Counted from the stretch's first letter, positions 1 through 8,613 are shown. The stretch: 35,378 nt of DNA from Oscillospiraceae bacterium (GCA_014799385.1 JAAVIC010000004.1:1-35378); one strand, 5' to 3'. Program-made: numbers and translations. The notes: a model not told the origin generated them from the letters alone.

Positions 1-125
1 TCGAAAAAAATTCTCATTCGGCGGTCAGCTTTGCTATACTCATTTTTCAATCCTAAAATTCAAAAAAATTTTTTAATTTTTTTCATTTTAGGGGTTGACT
101 TTTGTTAGCAGGTCTTTCACTATGT

Positions 126-205
126 ATTATACCATACTTGGATATATTTGTCAATATTCTTTTCGAATGCCTTGCGCAAGATGTATAAATCCTGCGTGAA
201 ATGTA
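126..205 (-). promoter_or_regulatory. Leftward promoter with tandem operator (regulon copy A)
   Basis: Read on the minus strand, TTGACA (149-154) and TATAAT (126-131) are 17 bp apart with an extended -10 (TGG). Upstream lie two direct repeats exactly 20 bp apart, TACATTTCACGCA (193-205) and TACATCTTGCGCA (173-185), ending 18 bp before the -35. The conserved block extends to about 252. The gene it serves starts beyond the left edge; only a 9-codon reading frame (MSIAKLTAE) fits inside the window and it has no convincing ribosome-binding site. Near-identical elements are at 10954-11079 and 16962-17088. Confidence 0.85.
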
Positions 206-270
206 AGAAAATTAGAGTTTTACCTAAAAATACAGTGCCATTTTTGTGCAATAATACCAGACAATGTAAA

Positions 271-310
271 TTGGCGGCTCTCCCCGCCATACAGAAAGGA
301 GAACCGCCAA
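271..310. repeat. Imperfect hairpin in an otherwise gene-free stretch (253-528)
   Basis: GGCGGCTCTCC and GGAGAACCGCC form a stem with 10 of 11 pairs around a short loop. Between the conserved promoter block ending near 252 and the terminator at 529-556 I see no credible gene: the open frame 148-558 runs across the promoter and its operator repeats and has no ribosome-binding site. The hairpin could be a terminator or the base of a small RNA; nothing in the sequence decides this. Confidence 0.4.
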
Positions 311-528
311 ACAGTCTGAAATTAAAGGCTTACATTTTATCCGCAAGCGCTGCCGCTTGTTTGCAGCCATCGGTTTTCTCAATATCACAAACGTTCATCA
401 CACCTGGAAAAGGAATATCCGCAGGTGCCGCCAAAGGTGGAGTACAGTCTTACCGAAAGAGGCAAAACTCTTATCCCGATTCTGGATTTAATGTGCGATT
501 GGGGGGAGAAAAATCGACTGTAAACCGC

Positions 529-556
529 AAAAATCCCCCGATTTTATTCGGGGGAT
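529..556 (-). terminator. Intrinsic terminator of the G5/3D gene
   Basis: ATCCCCCGA (533-541) pairs perfectly with TCGGGGGAT (548-556). On the minus strand the stem is followed by TTTTT. It lies 12 bp after the stop codon of the leftward G5/3D gene. Confidence 0.8.
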
Positions 557-567
557 AAATTTTGTAA

Positions 568-1632
568 TCAGCCGTTGCCTTCCGACAGCACATAAATGTC
601 TACGTAATGAACTCCCCAGCGGCAGGAATCCGCGTAGCTGCCCATAAACAAGTCGATCGTGGTTCTGCCGTCCATCAGACCCAGACCGGTATCGGCGGCA
701 ATTGCGTAGCCGTAGACCGTTCCGTCCGGGGAAACGATGTAAAGCTCGCTTCCATATGGAATCACGTTGGGATTAACAGCCACCGTGCCTACTACCGCGT
801 AGCGTCCGCTGGCGGTTCTTGCGCCTGCGCGTGCGCTGTACGCAGTGGACTTGCCCGAGATTACGCGTGTATATTGTTCGGGTATACCGTTCACCAACTT
901 CAGTTTGGTGGGGTCTTCCATTTTCGCATACGGAACATTGATTGCCGTGCCGCGCTCCACAACCTGTGTTACCGGCTGCTTGGAGATCGTCTCGGAGAGC
1001 TGCTTTGTATCGGAGAGCTTGCCGTCAATGTAGGTTTCCTTGACCGTGACGGTGTGCTTTCCGTTTTCGCCCTCGGTGATGACCGTCTCATCTCCGATTT
1101 TGCGGTTGGAGTTGTCGATATATTCCGTGTCATACGGAATTTCGCTCTCTTCGGTTTTGGTTACATATTTAACACGTGTAACGATGATTTCCATACCGGC
1201 CGTAACTTTGTCCTCGCGGCGGCAGTTCAGGCGGTCGTCCTCGCCGAGCGTGATCCCGATATTTTCAAGAGCCTCGACAACCGTTCCGTCCGTTGCGGGA
1301 AAAGTATTCGTTTCGCCGTCCGCGGTGACTGTGATGTCGAACGCGCGGTGGATAATGATATGCTCGGAGTTGTTTTCGTCCTTGGTGCAGCTTATGCGGT
1401 CATTGATACCCAACTCGTAATCCTCGGAACGCAGTATCGCGTAGATGTCGGTTTCGTTGGTCTTGATTTCGCGGGTAATTCCGTTATCGGTTACATACAC
1501 GGTGTTTTTGAAATACAGCAAACCGGTAAGGGTCACCATCATCGCCAAAGCCGCCGCGAATATGCCGAGCTTTACGATTCTGCCCTTTAAGAGCATTCGG
1601 TTCATTTTAAGATTCACTATCTGTGGTTTCAT
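568..1632 (-). CDS. YabE-like cell-wall protein: DUF348, G5 and 3D domains
   Basis: A 354-residue wall-associated protein of the YabE/YocH type, whose 3D domain is related to lytic transglycosylases (MltA/RpfB-like) and probably cleaves peptidoglycan outside the cell. A membrane anchor spans about residues 20-41. Two DUF348 ubiquitin-like modules follow (about 44-125), then a G5 domain (about 160-236) and a C-terminal 3D domain (about 262-350). The three aspartates that name 3D are visible: D314 (ADTG), D321 and D327 (TTID). An upstream in-frame extension exists, but ATG 1632 is preceded by GGAGGCGTT, a clear ribosome-binding site, so I start there. It is transcribed alone from the promoter at 1736-1764 and ends in the terminator at 529-556. 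Family assignment is firm; the enzymatic activity is inferred from the family. Confidence 0.9.
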   Translation of the reverse strand: MKPQIVNLKMNRMLLKGRIVKLGIFAAALAMMVTLTGLLYFKNTVYVTDNGITREIKTNETDIYAILRSEDYELGINDRISCTKDENNSEHIIIHRAFDITVTADGETNTFPATDGTVVEALENIGITLGEDDRLNCRREDKVTAGMEIIVTRVKYVTKTEESEIPYDTEYIDNSNRKIGDETVITEGENGKHTVTVKETYIDGKLSDTKQLSETISKQPVTQVVERGTAINVPYAKMEDPTKLKLVNGIPEQYTRVISGKSTAYSARAGARTASGRYAVVGTVAVNPNVIPYGSELYIVSPDGTVYGYAIAADTGLGLMDGRTTIDLFMGSYADSCRWGVHYVDIYVLSEGNG

Positions 1633-1735
1633 AACGCCTCCATCGGTCAATTGTACATTGCCAATTGATTTTGCCATTTTCTTTGTCTGTAATAAATTTG
1701 TTTCTATATAGTCCCTTCCGTTTGGGATTAATGCT

Positions 1736-1764
1736 ATTATAACGCTTTTTTTTGTAAATGTCAA
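1736..1764 (-). promoter_or_regulatory. Sigma-A promoter of the G5/3D gene
   Basis: On the minus strand TTGACA (1759-1764), a 17-bp spacer and TATAAT (1736-1741) match consensus at all twelve positions. The leader to the start codon at 1632 is about 100 nt. The stretch 1765-1990 behind it is AT-rich and holds nothing else I can recognise. Confidence 0.9.
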
Positions 1765-1989
1765 ACATAGCAAGAGCGTGGAATTTGTGCATTTTTCACA
1801 AAAATGATTTGTAACCTTTTTGTAACCTTTTGAAATTTGAAGTGAAAAATGGAATATCCTGTAAATATTTTTCGCTTTTGTTGTAAATTTAACTAAATAT
1901 CCGCATAATTATGTTTTTGTTATATTTGCATAAAAATTTTACTGAAATTCACCGTACAATTGTAGAAAATACCCGTAAGATATGCACAA

Positions 1990-2023
1990 AAAACGGCTCC
2001 CCTACAAAATGTAGGGAAGCCGT
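1990..2023 (-). terminator. Intrinsic terminator of the HPr-like genes
   Basis: ACGGCTcCCCTAC (from 1993) pairs with GTAGGGaAGCCGT (to 2023) around a short A/T loop. On the minus strand the stem runs into TTTTTT. It sits 18 bp after the stop of the downstream HPr-like gene. Confidence 0.85.
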
Positions 2024-2041
2024 CTTGGTTTTTCGGCAAAA

Positions 2042-2272
2042 TCAGTCTACGATGTAGTCCTTGATTTCATCAAGAAAATCGCCGCAGTCATCGCTGTGGA
2101 TTCTCAGTTCGAGGTCCTTAGACAGGTCGAGGCTGAAGATACCCATGATCGACTTTGCGTCGATTGCGTATCTGCCGCTGATGATGTCTACATCATAGTC
2201 CACTCTCGTTACCAAAGCAACGAAATTCTTTACATCATCGATTGCGTTTATACGGATTTTTGCGTTTGTCAT
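2042..2272 (-). CDS. HPr-like protein lacking the active-site histidine (copy 1)
   Basis: A 76-residue protein with the HPr fold signature. The segment around the regulatory serine, AKSIMGIFSLDL, matches the HPr Ser46 region (KSIMGVMSL) closely. The segment that carries His15 in HPr (GIHARPA) is replaced by IDDVKNF, so it cannot take part in PTS phosphotransfer through His15. Bacillus Crh is a precedent: an HPr relative with Gln at position 15 that acts only through Ser46 and CcpA. Here the whole ARPA motif is gone. The start at 2272 follows AGGAAGATTTATT; a longer in-frame start at 2338 has no ribosome-binding site. A second copy lies upstream at 2403-2639. A role in catabolite regulation is inference. 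Confidence 0.75.
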   Translation of the reverse strand: MTNAKIRINAIDDVKNFVALVTRVDYDVDIISGRYAIDAKSIMGIFSLDLSKDLELRIHSDDCGDFLDEIKDYIVD

Positions 2273-2351
2273 AATAAATCTTCCTTTCGTTTGTGGGGTT
2301 CCCACTTTTTCCCAAGGCCGCCCGATTCGGACTGCCATACCTACTACTTAT

Positions 2352-2381
2352 AATTTACCACATTTATCCCCCGTTTGTCAA
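2352..2381 (-). promoter_or_regulatory. Probable internal promoter for HPr-like copy 1
   Basis: On the minus strand TTGACA (2376-2381) is followed after 18 bp by TAAATT (2352-2357), with TGTGG just before it. The -35 is perfect and the -10 is weak. It would let copy 1 be expressed apart from copy 2. Confidence 0.55.
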
Positions 2382-2402
2382 GGGGCTTTTTGTAAAAATT
2401 TG

Positions 2403-2639
2403 TTAAGCGACAACAAATTTTTTCACATCGTCAAGGAAATTTTCAGCGTCCTCGCCGTCCGAATGGACTTTCATTTCCAGCGTCTTGCCCAAATCAAGGC
2501 TGAATATTCCCATGATCGACTTTGCGTCCACCGAGTACCGTCCCGACTGAAGATCCACCTCAAATGTGTATCCGCAGACGATCCCCACGAACTCCTTTAC
2601 ATCGCTGATTGAATCAAGCTTGATCTTACACTCTCTCAT
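2403..2639 (-). CDS. HPr-like protein lacking the active-site histidine (copy 2)
   Basis: A 78-residue paralogue of the gene at 2042-2272, on the same strand and upstream of it. It keeps DAKSIMGIFSLDLGK around the Ser46 equivalent but has ISDVKEF where HPr has the His15 loop. The start follows a GGGGG ribosome-binding site 6 bp away. Its likely promoter is at 2988-3016, giving a leader of about 340 nt that contains the hairpin repeat at 2663-2739. Two serine-only HPr homologues side by side suggest a regulatory function and not sugar transport; the sequence gives no partner. Confidence 0.75.
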   Translation of the reverse strand: MRECKIKLDSISDVKEFVGIVCGYTFEVDLQSGRYSVDAKSIMGIFSLDLGKTLEMKVHSDGEDAENFLDDVKKFVVA

Positions 2640-2662
2640 AATTTACCCCCTTAATTTAGATA

Positions 2663-2739
2663 GCAAATTGCGAACCGTGCAGATGAGCTGCGCTCATCTG
2701 CACTAGCCGAGCGCCGCGCCGCTCGCTTTCGCAATTTGC
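2663..2739. repeat. Hairpin-rich inverted-repeat element R1
   Basis: A perfect 12-bp inverted repeat GCAAATTGCGAA (2663-2674) / TTCGCAATTTGC (2728-2739) encloses a perfect 12-bp hairpin GTGCAGATGAGC (2677-2688) / GCTCATCTGCAC (2692-2703). From 2740 to about 2950 diverged pieces of the same GC-rich material recur (GCACTAAACcCGCGCC occurs twice). The architecture matches the elements at 4603-4705 and 8722-8865. Confidence 0.7.
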
Positions 2740-2987
2740 ATTGCACCCCTATATGCTGCTTTGGATTACAGCGCACTAAACCCGCGCCGCTCGCGTTTTG
2801 AATTTGCATGCGCCACCAATATGTTGTTGCGAGTTATAATGTGCTAAACTCGCGCCCCGCAGCATTGCGCGTAGTTAATTGATTTGAAAATCGTGCACAT
2901 CTGAGGTGCGCCGCTTGCATTTCTGATTTGTAATGCACACCTTAGGATTGACGCTGACGAAACAGTTTTATTCGTCCCCCTAGAAAT

Positions 2988-3052
2988 AATATAACAATAT
3001 TTTGAAAAAATGTCAATAGCATATTGCAAATTTCGTAATTTTAAGGTATAAT
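2988..3052. promoter_or_regulatory. Back-to-back promoters for the HPr-like genes and mtaB
   Basis: Leftward: TTGACA (3011-3016), 17 bp, TATATT (2988-2993). Rightward: TTGCAA (3024-3029), 17 bp, TATAAT (3047-3052). The two -35 boxes are 7 bp apart, so one bound regulator could affect both directions. Confidence 0.75.
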
Positions 3053-3158
3053 AGAGTGGTAAAGCAAAAATTGTTTGGTGAAATTGCATATATTCTATAT
3101 TTAACGGAATGTATTATTGCAAAGAGTTTTGCCTGATGGTATAAAAGGCGGTGACTTG

Positions 3159-4436
3159 ATGACCTTTGAAATAATAACGCTCGGCTGCAAGCTCAACTAT
3201 TGCGAGAGCGCGGCGATTGAGAAAGCCTTCCTCGCGGACGGATTCACTGCTCCCGGCGATGGTGAAAAAGCGGACGTATACATTATAAACTCCTGTGCGG
3301 TAACCGGCACGGCGGTTACTAAAGCGCGCCACGAGCTGTCGAAATGCCGCCGTGCGAATCCCGATTGCGTGGCTGTGCTGTGCGGGTGCTTTCCGCAGAG
3401 CTACCCCGAAGAGGCGGGGCTGAAATCCAACGCGGACATAGTTGTCGGCAACGCGGACAAAAGCCGGCTTCCCGAATTGGTACGCTCGTATCTTCAAAGC
3501 CGCGTAAAGACAGTCAAAATCTCCCCTCTGTCGCGGGAGTATGACACTAATTCCGCTGTCCCCGATGAGGACAGGACACGCGCGTTTATCAAAATCGAGG
3601 ACGGCTGCGACCGTTTCTGCGCGTATTGCATAATACCCACGGCGCGCGGAAGAGTGCGCTCTCTGCCGCTTGATTTGATTACCGAACAGGCGGTTCAATG
3701 CGTGGAAAACGGACATCACGAGATCGTCCTTACGGGAATCAACCTCGGCTGTTACGGTCAGGATATGGGATTGACGCTCGGGGACGCGGTAAAAGCCGCC
3801 GCGCGTTCGGGTGTGGAACGTGTGCGGTTAAGCTCTCTCGAACCCGAGATGATTACCGATGAGGAAATCGAGAAGTTCCGGAGTGTGGAAACGCTCTGTC
3901 CGCATTTTCATCTGTCGCTCCAGTCGGGCAGCGATACGGTGCTGAAACGTATGAACCGCAAATACACGGTTTCGCAGTACCGCGAAACGGCGGACAAGCT
4001 CCGCGCGGCATTCCCGGGGTGTTCTATCACCACGGATATTATTGTGGGATTCCCCGGCGAAACGGACGAGGAGTTTATTGAAACGGTGGACTTCGCGCGG
4101 GAAATCGGGTTCGCGAAAATCCACGTGTTCCCGTATTCCATACGCAAGGGAACGGTTGCCGCGGAAATGCCGCAGCTCCCGCCGTCTGTCAAGACCGACC
4201 GCGTGCAGATGCTTACCGCCGCCGCCAAGGAAATCGAACAGAAGTTCTATGAGTCGCGGATCGGCACGGTTCACACGGTGTTAATTGAAAAGCAGCAGTC
4301 CCCCGAGTATTCTCACGGGTTTACGGAGAGTTATATTCATGTCAGAATATACGGAGCGAATATCCCGAGACACACCCTTGCAAAGGTTCAAATCACGGGA
4401 TACCGTGACAGCTACTGCATAGGGCAACTTATATAG
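3159..4436 (+). CDS. mtaB: tRNA t6A37 methylthiotransferase MtaB (radical SAM)
   Basis: MtaB adds a methylthio group to N6-threonylcarbamoyladenosine-37 of tRNAs reading ANN codons. The 425-residue protein has the full MiaB-family layout. An N-terminal UPF0004 domain binds one 4Fe-4S cluster through C10 (TLGCK), C46 (NSCAV) and C77 (CGCF). The radical SAM domain has C150-x3-C154-x2-C157 (CDRFCAYC). A C-terminal TRAM domain for tRNA binding covers about residues 365-425. I choose ATG 3159, preceded by AAAGGCGGTGA, over the longer frame from 3117. The MtaB subfamily call, as opposed to MiaB or RimO, rests on the N-terminal style (ITLGCKLNYCES) and overall length. It has its own promoter and stands alone. 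Confidence 0.92.
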   Translation: MTFEIITLGCKLNYCESAAIEKAFLADGFTAPGDGEKADVYIINSCAVTGTAVTKARHELSKCRRANPDCVAVLCGCFPQSYPEEAGLKSNADIVVGNADKSRLPELVRSYLQSRVKTVKISPLSREYDTNSAVPDEDRTRAFIKIEDGCDRFCAYCIIPTARGRVRSLPLDLITEQAVQCVENGHHEIVLTGINLGCYGQDMGLTLGDAVKAAARSGVERVRLSSLEPEMITDEEIEKFRSVETLCPHFHLSLQSGSDTVLKRMNRKYTVSQYRETADKLRAAFPGCSITTDIIVGFPGETDEEFIETVDFAREIGFAKIHVFPYSIRKGTVAAEMPQLPPSVKTDRVQMLTAAAKEIEQKFYESRIGTVHTVLIEKQQSPEYSHGFTESYIHVRIYGANIPRHTLAKVQITGYRDSYCIGQLI

Positions 4437-4602
4437 TGGTTAAAGAATAGTTTTTGTTGTTGGTTGTTCGGGTTGTAAACATAATCTGCTATTCGGGGTG
4501 AAGTTTTAGCATGTTATAACCCAAAACAAGTTATTGGCGAATAATGCAAATCCGAAATGCGAGCGGCGCGCTATTACCAAAAACAAGTTTCCGGTGATTA
4601 GT

Positions 4603-4705
4603 GCAAATTCAAAACGCGCCTGTTGCATTACACCGCAAAGCGGTGTAATGCAACAGGCAGGCGAGCAAAGACGAGCAAAGCTCGTCTTTGCGGTTTTGAA
4701 TTTGC
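4603..4705. repeat. Hairpin-rich inverted-repeat element R2 upstream of purL
   Basis: Outer inverted repeats GCAAATTCAAAA (4603-4614) and TTTTGAATTTGC (4694-4705) enclose two perfect hairpins, each with an AAA loop: a 19-bp stem at 4618-4636/4640-4658 and a 12-bp stem at 4665-4676/4680-4691. It ends 20 bp before the purL start codon. From 4437 to 4602 there is only a diverged partial copy (CAAGTTATTGGCGAATAATG) and no gene. The same outer repeats bound element R3 at 8722-8865. Confidence 0.85.
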
Positions 4706-4725
4706 TATTAAAATAGGAGGATAAA

Positions 4726-7700
4726 ATGGTTTATCGAGTTTATGTGGAGAAAAAGAAAGAGTATGCCGTGGACGGAAAAGCCGTCCTGGAGGACTTGAAT
4801 GTTGCGTTGGGAATGAAGTCCGCGCAGCGCGTTCGGGTGATTAATCGGTATGACGTGGAAGGGCTTTCCGAGGAGGATTTTCGTAAGGCGCTGCCGACCG
4901 TGTTCTCCGAGCCGCCCGTGGACGAGGTGTATTTCGAGCTTCCCTCTCTCGGGGAGAATGAGCGTATGTTCGCGGTGGAGTTTCTTCCCGGGCAGTTCGA
5001 CCAGCGCGCGGATTCGGCGGCGCAGTGCATTCAGATGCTCTGTAAAGGAGAGCGTCCCGATGTTAAATACGCGAAGATATATATTATAAAAGGTGATATT
5101 TCCGAGGACGAGTTCAACCGCGTCAAGCATTATCTGATAAACGCGGTGGAGTCGCGCGAGTGCGGCTTTGAGAAAAAGGACACGCTCAAGGTTACTTATA
5201 CGATTCCGACCGAGGTGGAAACGCTGGACGGATTTATCGGGAAGTCCGACGCGGAGCTTGCGGAGTTTGTCAAGCATTACGGTCTGGCGATGGATAATGA
5301 TGATATCAAGTTCTGTCAGGAGTATTTTAAGGGCGAAAAGCGAAATCCCACAATCACCGAGATTCGTATGATAGATACTTATTGGAGCGACCACTGCCGC
5401 CATACCACATTCGGCACGATTATCGACAAGGCGGACATCAAGCCGCCGTATATCGAAAAGACCTATGCCGAATACCGCGCCGACCGCGAGGAGCTTGGAC
5501 GCGGGAATAAGCCTATATGCCTTATGGATATTGCAACGCTCGCGGCGAAAAAGCTCAAAAAGGACGGTCTGCTGCCCGATTTGGACGAGAGCGAGGAGAT
5601 AAACGCCTGCTCGGTAAAAATCACCGTGGACGTTGACGGCAAGGACGAGGAATGGCTGTTGATGTTCAAAAACGAAACTCACAACCACCCGACCGAGATA
5701 GAGCCTTTCGGCGGCGCGGCTACCTGTCTGGGCGGCGCGATTCGCGACCCGCTTTCGGGGCGGAGCTATGTGTATCAGGCAATGCGCGTGACGGGCGCGT
5801 CAGACCCGCTGCTCCCCGTGGAGAAAACTCTGGCGGGCAAGCTGCCGCCGCGTAAAATCACCACTACCGCCGCCGCGGGATATTCCTCCTACGGAAATCA
5901 GATCGGACTTGCTACGGGTCACGTTGCGGAGATTTACCACCCCGGATATATGGCTAAGCGTATGGAGATAGGCGCGGTTGTCGGCGCGGCTCCGATTGAG
6001 AATGTCCGCCGTGAAAGACCCGCTCCCGGCGATGTTATCATTCTGCTCGGCGGCAGAACGGGACGTGACGGCTGCGGCGGCGCAACAGGCTCGTCAAAGG
6101 CTCACTCGGCGCAGTCGCTGGATAGCTGCGGCGCAGAGGTTCAGAAGGGCAACGCTCCCGAGGAAAGAAAGCTCCAGCGTTTGTTCCGCAATCCCGAGGC
6201 TACGCGGCTTATTAAACGCTGCAACGATTTCGGCGCGGGCGGTGTTTCCGTGGCGATCGGAGAACTGGCGGACGGTCTGGAAATCGACCTCAACGCCGTT
6301 CCCAAGAAGTATGACGGACTGGACGGCACGGAGCTTGCAATTTCCGAATCGCAGGAGAGAATGGCTGTGGTTGTCGCGCCCGAGGACGCGGAAAAATTCC
6401 GCGCGCTGGCGTCGACCGAGAATCTTGAATCCACCGTTGTGGCAACGGTCAAGGAAGAACCGCGCCTTAAAATGATGTGGAACGGCAAGACCATTGTGGA
6501 CATTTCGCGCGAGTTTCTGAACTCCAACGGCGCGGAAAAGCACACCGAGGTATCCGTACCCGAGGTGAATGTTTCCTACTCCAACGGCAGAAGAAACACT
6601 CCCGAGGATTGGGAGAATCTCGTAACCGATTTGAACGTATGCTCGCAGCGCGGATTGGTTCAGCGGTTTGACAGCACTATTGGCGGCGGAACGGTATTAA
6701 TGCCGTTCTCGGGGCGCACTCAGCAGACACCCGTTCAGGCAATGGCGGCGAAAATCCCCGTGCTGGGCGGCTCTACCTCTACCGCGTCCGTTATGGGCTG
6801 GGGATTCAATCCCGCTGTTTCATCGCAGTCCCCGTATCACGGAGCGGCTTGCGCGGTGGTTGAGAGTATTGCCAAGGTAGTCGCGGCGGGCGGAACTTAT
6901 GAGAAGTGTTGGCTGACGTTCCAGGAGTACTTCGAGCGCACACTCGGTAAGGCGGAGCGTTGGGGCAAGCCGTTCTCAGCATTGCTCGGCGCGTATAAGG
7001 CGCAGAAAGCGATGGGCTGCGCGGCAATCGGCGGCAAGGATAGTATGAGCGGAACATTCGGCGAGGCTGGCGGAGATTTGATTGACGTACCGCCTACGCT
7101 CGTTTCGTTCGCGGTTTCCACGGCGAAAACCGACAACATCATCTCCGCGGAGTTTAAGTGTCCGTACAGCTCTCTCGGCTATATCGCGCCTCTCTACGAC
7201 AAGGACGGCTTGCCCGATTTCGAGGACGTAAAGCGCGTATTCAAAACGGTGGAGCGTCTTATCGCCGAGAAAAAGGCAATTTCCGTGTGGAGTGTTGCCA
7301 ACGGCGGTATTGCCGAGGGCGTGTTCAAGATGGGCTTGGGCAACCGAATCGGCGCGAAACTGGTTTCTCTCTCCGATGAGGAGCTGTTCACACCCGTTTA
7401 CGGCGCGTTCGTACTCGAATTGGAGGGCGAGTGTCCCGATGTTCGTATAATAGGCGAAACGATTCCCGAATATGAGATCATCTGCGGAGAAACACGAGTT
7501 GATTCGGCAAAGCTCGAAGATAAGTGGAACGGAGTTCTCGAACCCGTATTCAAGCAAAAGACGAGCTGTCAGCCCGCCCCCGAAAAGGTGGAATACAAGT
7601 GTGAACAGCCGTTTAGTCGCACATCTCCGAAAATTGCAAGTCCGCGCGTGCTTATCCCCGTATTCCCGGGAACGAACTGCGAGTACGACACCGCCGCCGC

Positions 7701-8436
7701 GTTTGAGCGTTACGGCGCAAAGAGCGAGATTTTCGTTATCAAGAATCTGTCGGCGGCGGACATCGAGGAATCCGTAAACAAGTTTGCGGAACTTATCGAC
7801 AACGCGCAGATCATCGCGATTCCGGGCGGATTCAGCGGCGGTGACGAGCCGGAGGGTTCGGCGAAGTTCATCAACGCGTTCTTCCGCAACCCGAGGATAA
7901 CCGAGGGCGTGGAGAATATGCTCCACAAGCGGGACGGTCTGATGATCGGTATCTGCAACGGATTCCAGGCGTTGATAAAGCTCGGGCTGGTTCCGTTCGG
8001 GCATATTTCGCCGCTTACCGAGGAATCGCCCACGCTCACTTACAATGAAATCGGACGTCACCAGTCGCAGCTCGTCTACACGCGTATCTGCACCGATAAA
8101 TCTCCGTGGCTGGCGAATTGCAAGGTCGGGGATATTCACGCGATTCCGATTTCTCACGGCGAGGGAAGATTCGTTGCTCCCGGAGATGTTCTCCGCAAGC
8201 TTATCGACAACGGGCAGATACTCACTCAATATGTGGACTTAAAGGGCGAACCGTCTATGGAAACCACGTTTAATCCAAACGGTTCGATGTGCGCGGTGGA
8301 GGGTATAATCTCTCCCGATGGACGCGTCCTCGGCAAAATGGGGCACACCGAGCGTCTTACGGATTCCGTGGCGAAAAACGTCGACGGAAACAAGGAGCAG
8401 CTTTTGTTCAAGAGCGGCGTGGAATACTTTGCGTAA
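4726..8436 (+). CDS. purL: Phosphoribosylformylglycinamidine synthase, single-chain
   Basis: Catalyses step four of purine synthesis: FGAR + glutamine + ATP to FGAM. At 1236 residues this is the long single-chain form known from Clostridia (FGAM synthase clade II), with PurS-like, PurL and PurQ parts in one protein, unlike the three separate subunits of Bacillus. The N-terminal PurS-like region (about 1-150) is followed by the two-lobed synthase with the signature ETHNHPTEIEPFGG starting at residue 317. The C-terminal class I glutaminase (about 975-1236) has its nucleophile C1077 in GICNGFQ, and SHGEGRF later. ATG 4726 follows AGGAGG. No other pur gene is nearby, and the gene is flanked by hairpin-rich repeats, so it seems to be a lone transcription unit. 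Confidence 0.97.
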   Translation: MVYRVYVEKKKEYAVDGKAVLEDLNVALGMKSAQRVRVINRYDVEGLSEEDFRKALPTVFSEPPVDEVYFELPSLGENERMFAVEFLPGQFDQRADSAAQCIQMLCKGERPDVKYAKIYIIKGDISEDEFNRVKHYLINAVESRECGFEKKDTLKVTYTIPTEVETLDGFIGKSDAELAEFVKHYGLAMDNDDIKFCQEYFKGEKRNPTITEIRMIDTYWSDHCRHTTFGTIIDKADIKPPYIEKTYAEYRADREELGRGNKPICLMDIATLAAKKLKKDGLLPDLDESEEINACSVKITVDVDGKDEEWLLMFKNETHNHPTEIEPFGGAATCLGGAIRDPLSGRSYVYQAMRVTGASDPLLPVEKTLAGKLPPRKITTTAAAGYSSYGNQIGLATGHVAEIYHPGYMAKRMEIGAVVGAAPIENVRRERPAPGDVIILLGGRTGRDGCGGATGSSKAHSAQSLDSCGAEVQKGNAPEERKLQRLFRNPEATRLIKRCNDFGAGGVSVAIGELADGLEIDLNAVPKKYDGLDGTELAISESQERMAVVVAPEDAEKFRALASTENLESTVVATVKEEPRLKMMWNGKTIVDISREFLNSNGAEKHTEVSVPEVNVSYSNGRRNTPEDWENLVTDLNVCSQRGLVQRFDSTIGGGTVLMPFSGRTQQTPVQAMAAKIPVLGGSTSTASVMGWGFNPAVSSQSPYHGAACAVVESIAKVVAAGGTYEKCWLTFQEYFERTLGKAERWGKPFSALLGAYKAQKAMGCAAIGGKDSMSGTFGEAGGDLIDVPPTLVSFAVSTAKTDNIISAEFKCPYSSLGYIAPLYDKDGLPDFEDVKRVFKTVERLIAEKKAISVWSVANGGIAEGVFKMGLGNRIGAKLVSLSDEELFTPVYGAFVLELEGECPDVRIIGETIPEYEIICGETRVDSAKLEDKWNGVLEPVFKQKTSCQPAPEKVEYKCEQPFSRTSPKIASPRVLIPVFPGTNCEYDTAAAFERYGAKSEIFVIKNLSAADIEESVNKFAELIDNAQIIAIPGGFSGGDEPEGSAKFINAFFRNPRITEGVENMLHKRDGLMIGICNGFQALIKLGLVPFGHISPLTEESPTLTYNEIGRHQSQLVYTRICTDKSPWLANCKVGDIHAIPISHGEGRFVAPGDVLRKLIDNGQILTQYVDLKGEPSMETTFNPNGSMCAVEGIISPDGRVLGKMGHTERLTDSVAKNVDGNKEQLLFKSGVEYFA

Positions 8437-8464
8437 ACGTTTTTCGGTTTTTTGAAAATTGGGG

Positions 8465-8493
8465 TTGACAAATCAAGGCGGATATGATATAAT
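8465..8493 (+). promoter_or_regulatory. Consensus promoter of a short structured RNA
   Basis: TTGACA (8465-8470), a 17-bp spacer and TATAAT (8488-8493). It lies 28 bp after the purL stop and points right, toward the structured region at 8500-8613. Confidence 0.9.
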
Positions 8494-8499
8494 AAAAGT

Positions 8500-8613
8500 G
8501 GCGAGGAGAGTTCGCTTTTCCGCCGATGATTAAGTGCGAGGGTAACACTTTCAAAAAAAGAAAGCCCGGTAGATGACTCTTATCCCGATGCGTTTTTGCG
8601 TGTCGGGATTTTT
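8500..8613 (+). ncRNA. Structured small RNA or riboswitch-like leader, class unknown
   Basis: From the consensus promoter, transcription would start near 8500. The RNA begins with a stem of about 10 bp, GGCG-A-GGAGAG / CUUUUCCGCC, capped by a UUCG tetraloop. A second stem AAGUG/CACUU and a third CUUUC/GAAAG follow. It ends in a 9-bp terminator stem (8584-8592 / 8599-8607) followed by AUUUUU. No open reading frame is present. The next gene is the cation/proton antiporter at 8888, so a riboswitch-controlled attenuator or a stand-alone sRNA are both possible. I compared it from memory with fluoride, c-di-AMP (ydaO), ZTP and THF classes and found no good match. Confidence 0.65.

Noticed and set aside
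148-558. 136-codon open frame on the plus strand
   Set aside because: It runs across a strong opposite-strand promoter and its operator repeats, has no ribosome-binding site and no protein-like composition.
607-1590. 327-codon frame opposite the G5/3D gene
   Set aside because: Shadow of the real gene; cysteine- and arginine-rich composition and no ribosome-binding site.
4708-8229. Long minus-strand frames (4708-5688, 6976-8229) opposite purL
   Set aside because: Shadows caused by the biased codon use of purL; no starts with ribosome-binding sites and no motifs.
8500-8613. Fluoride riboswitch
   Set aside because: GAUGACUCUUA near the end recalls the fluoride class, but the required 5' partner and pseudoknot segments are not present in the right order.
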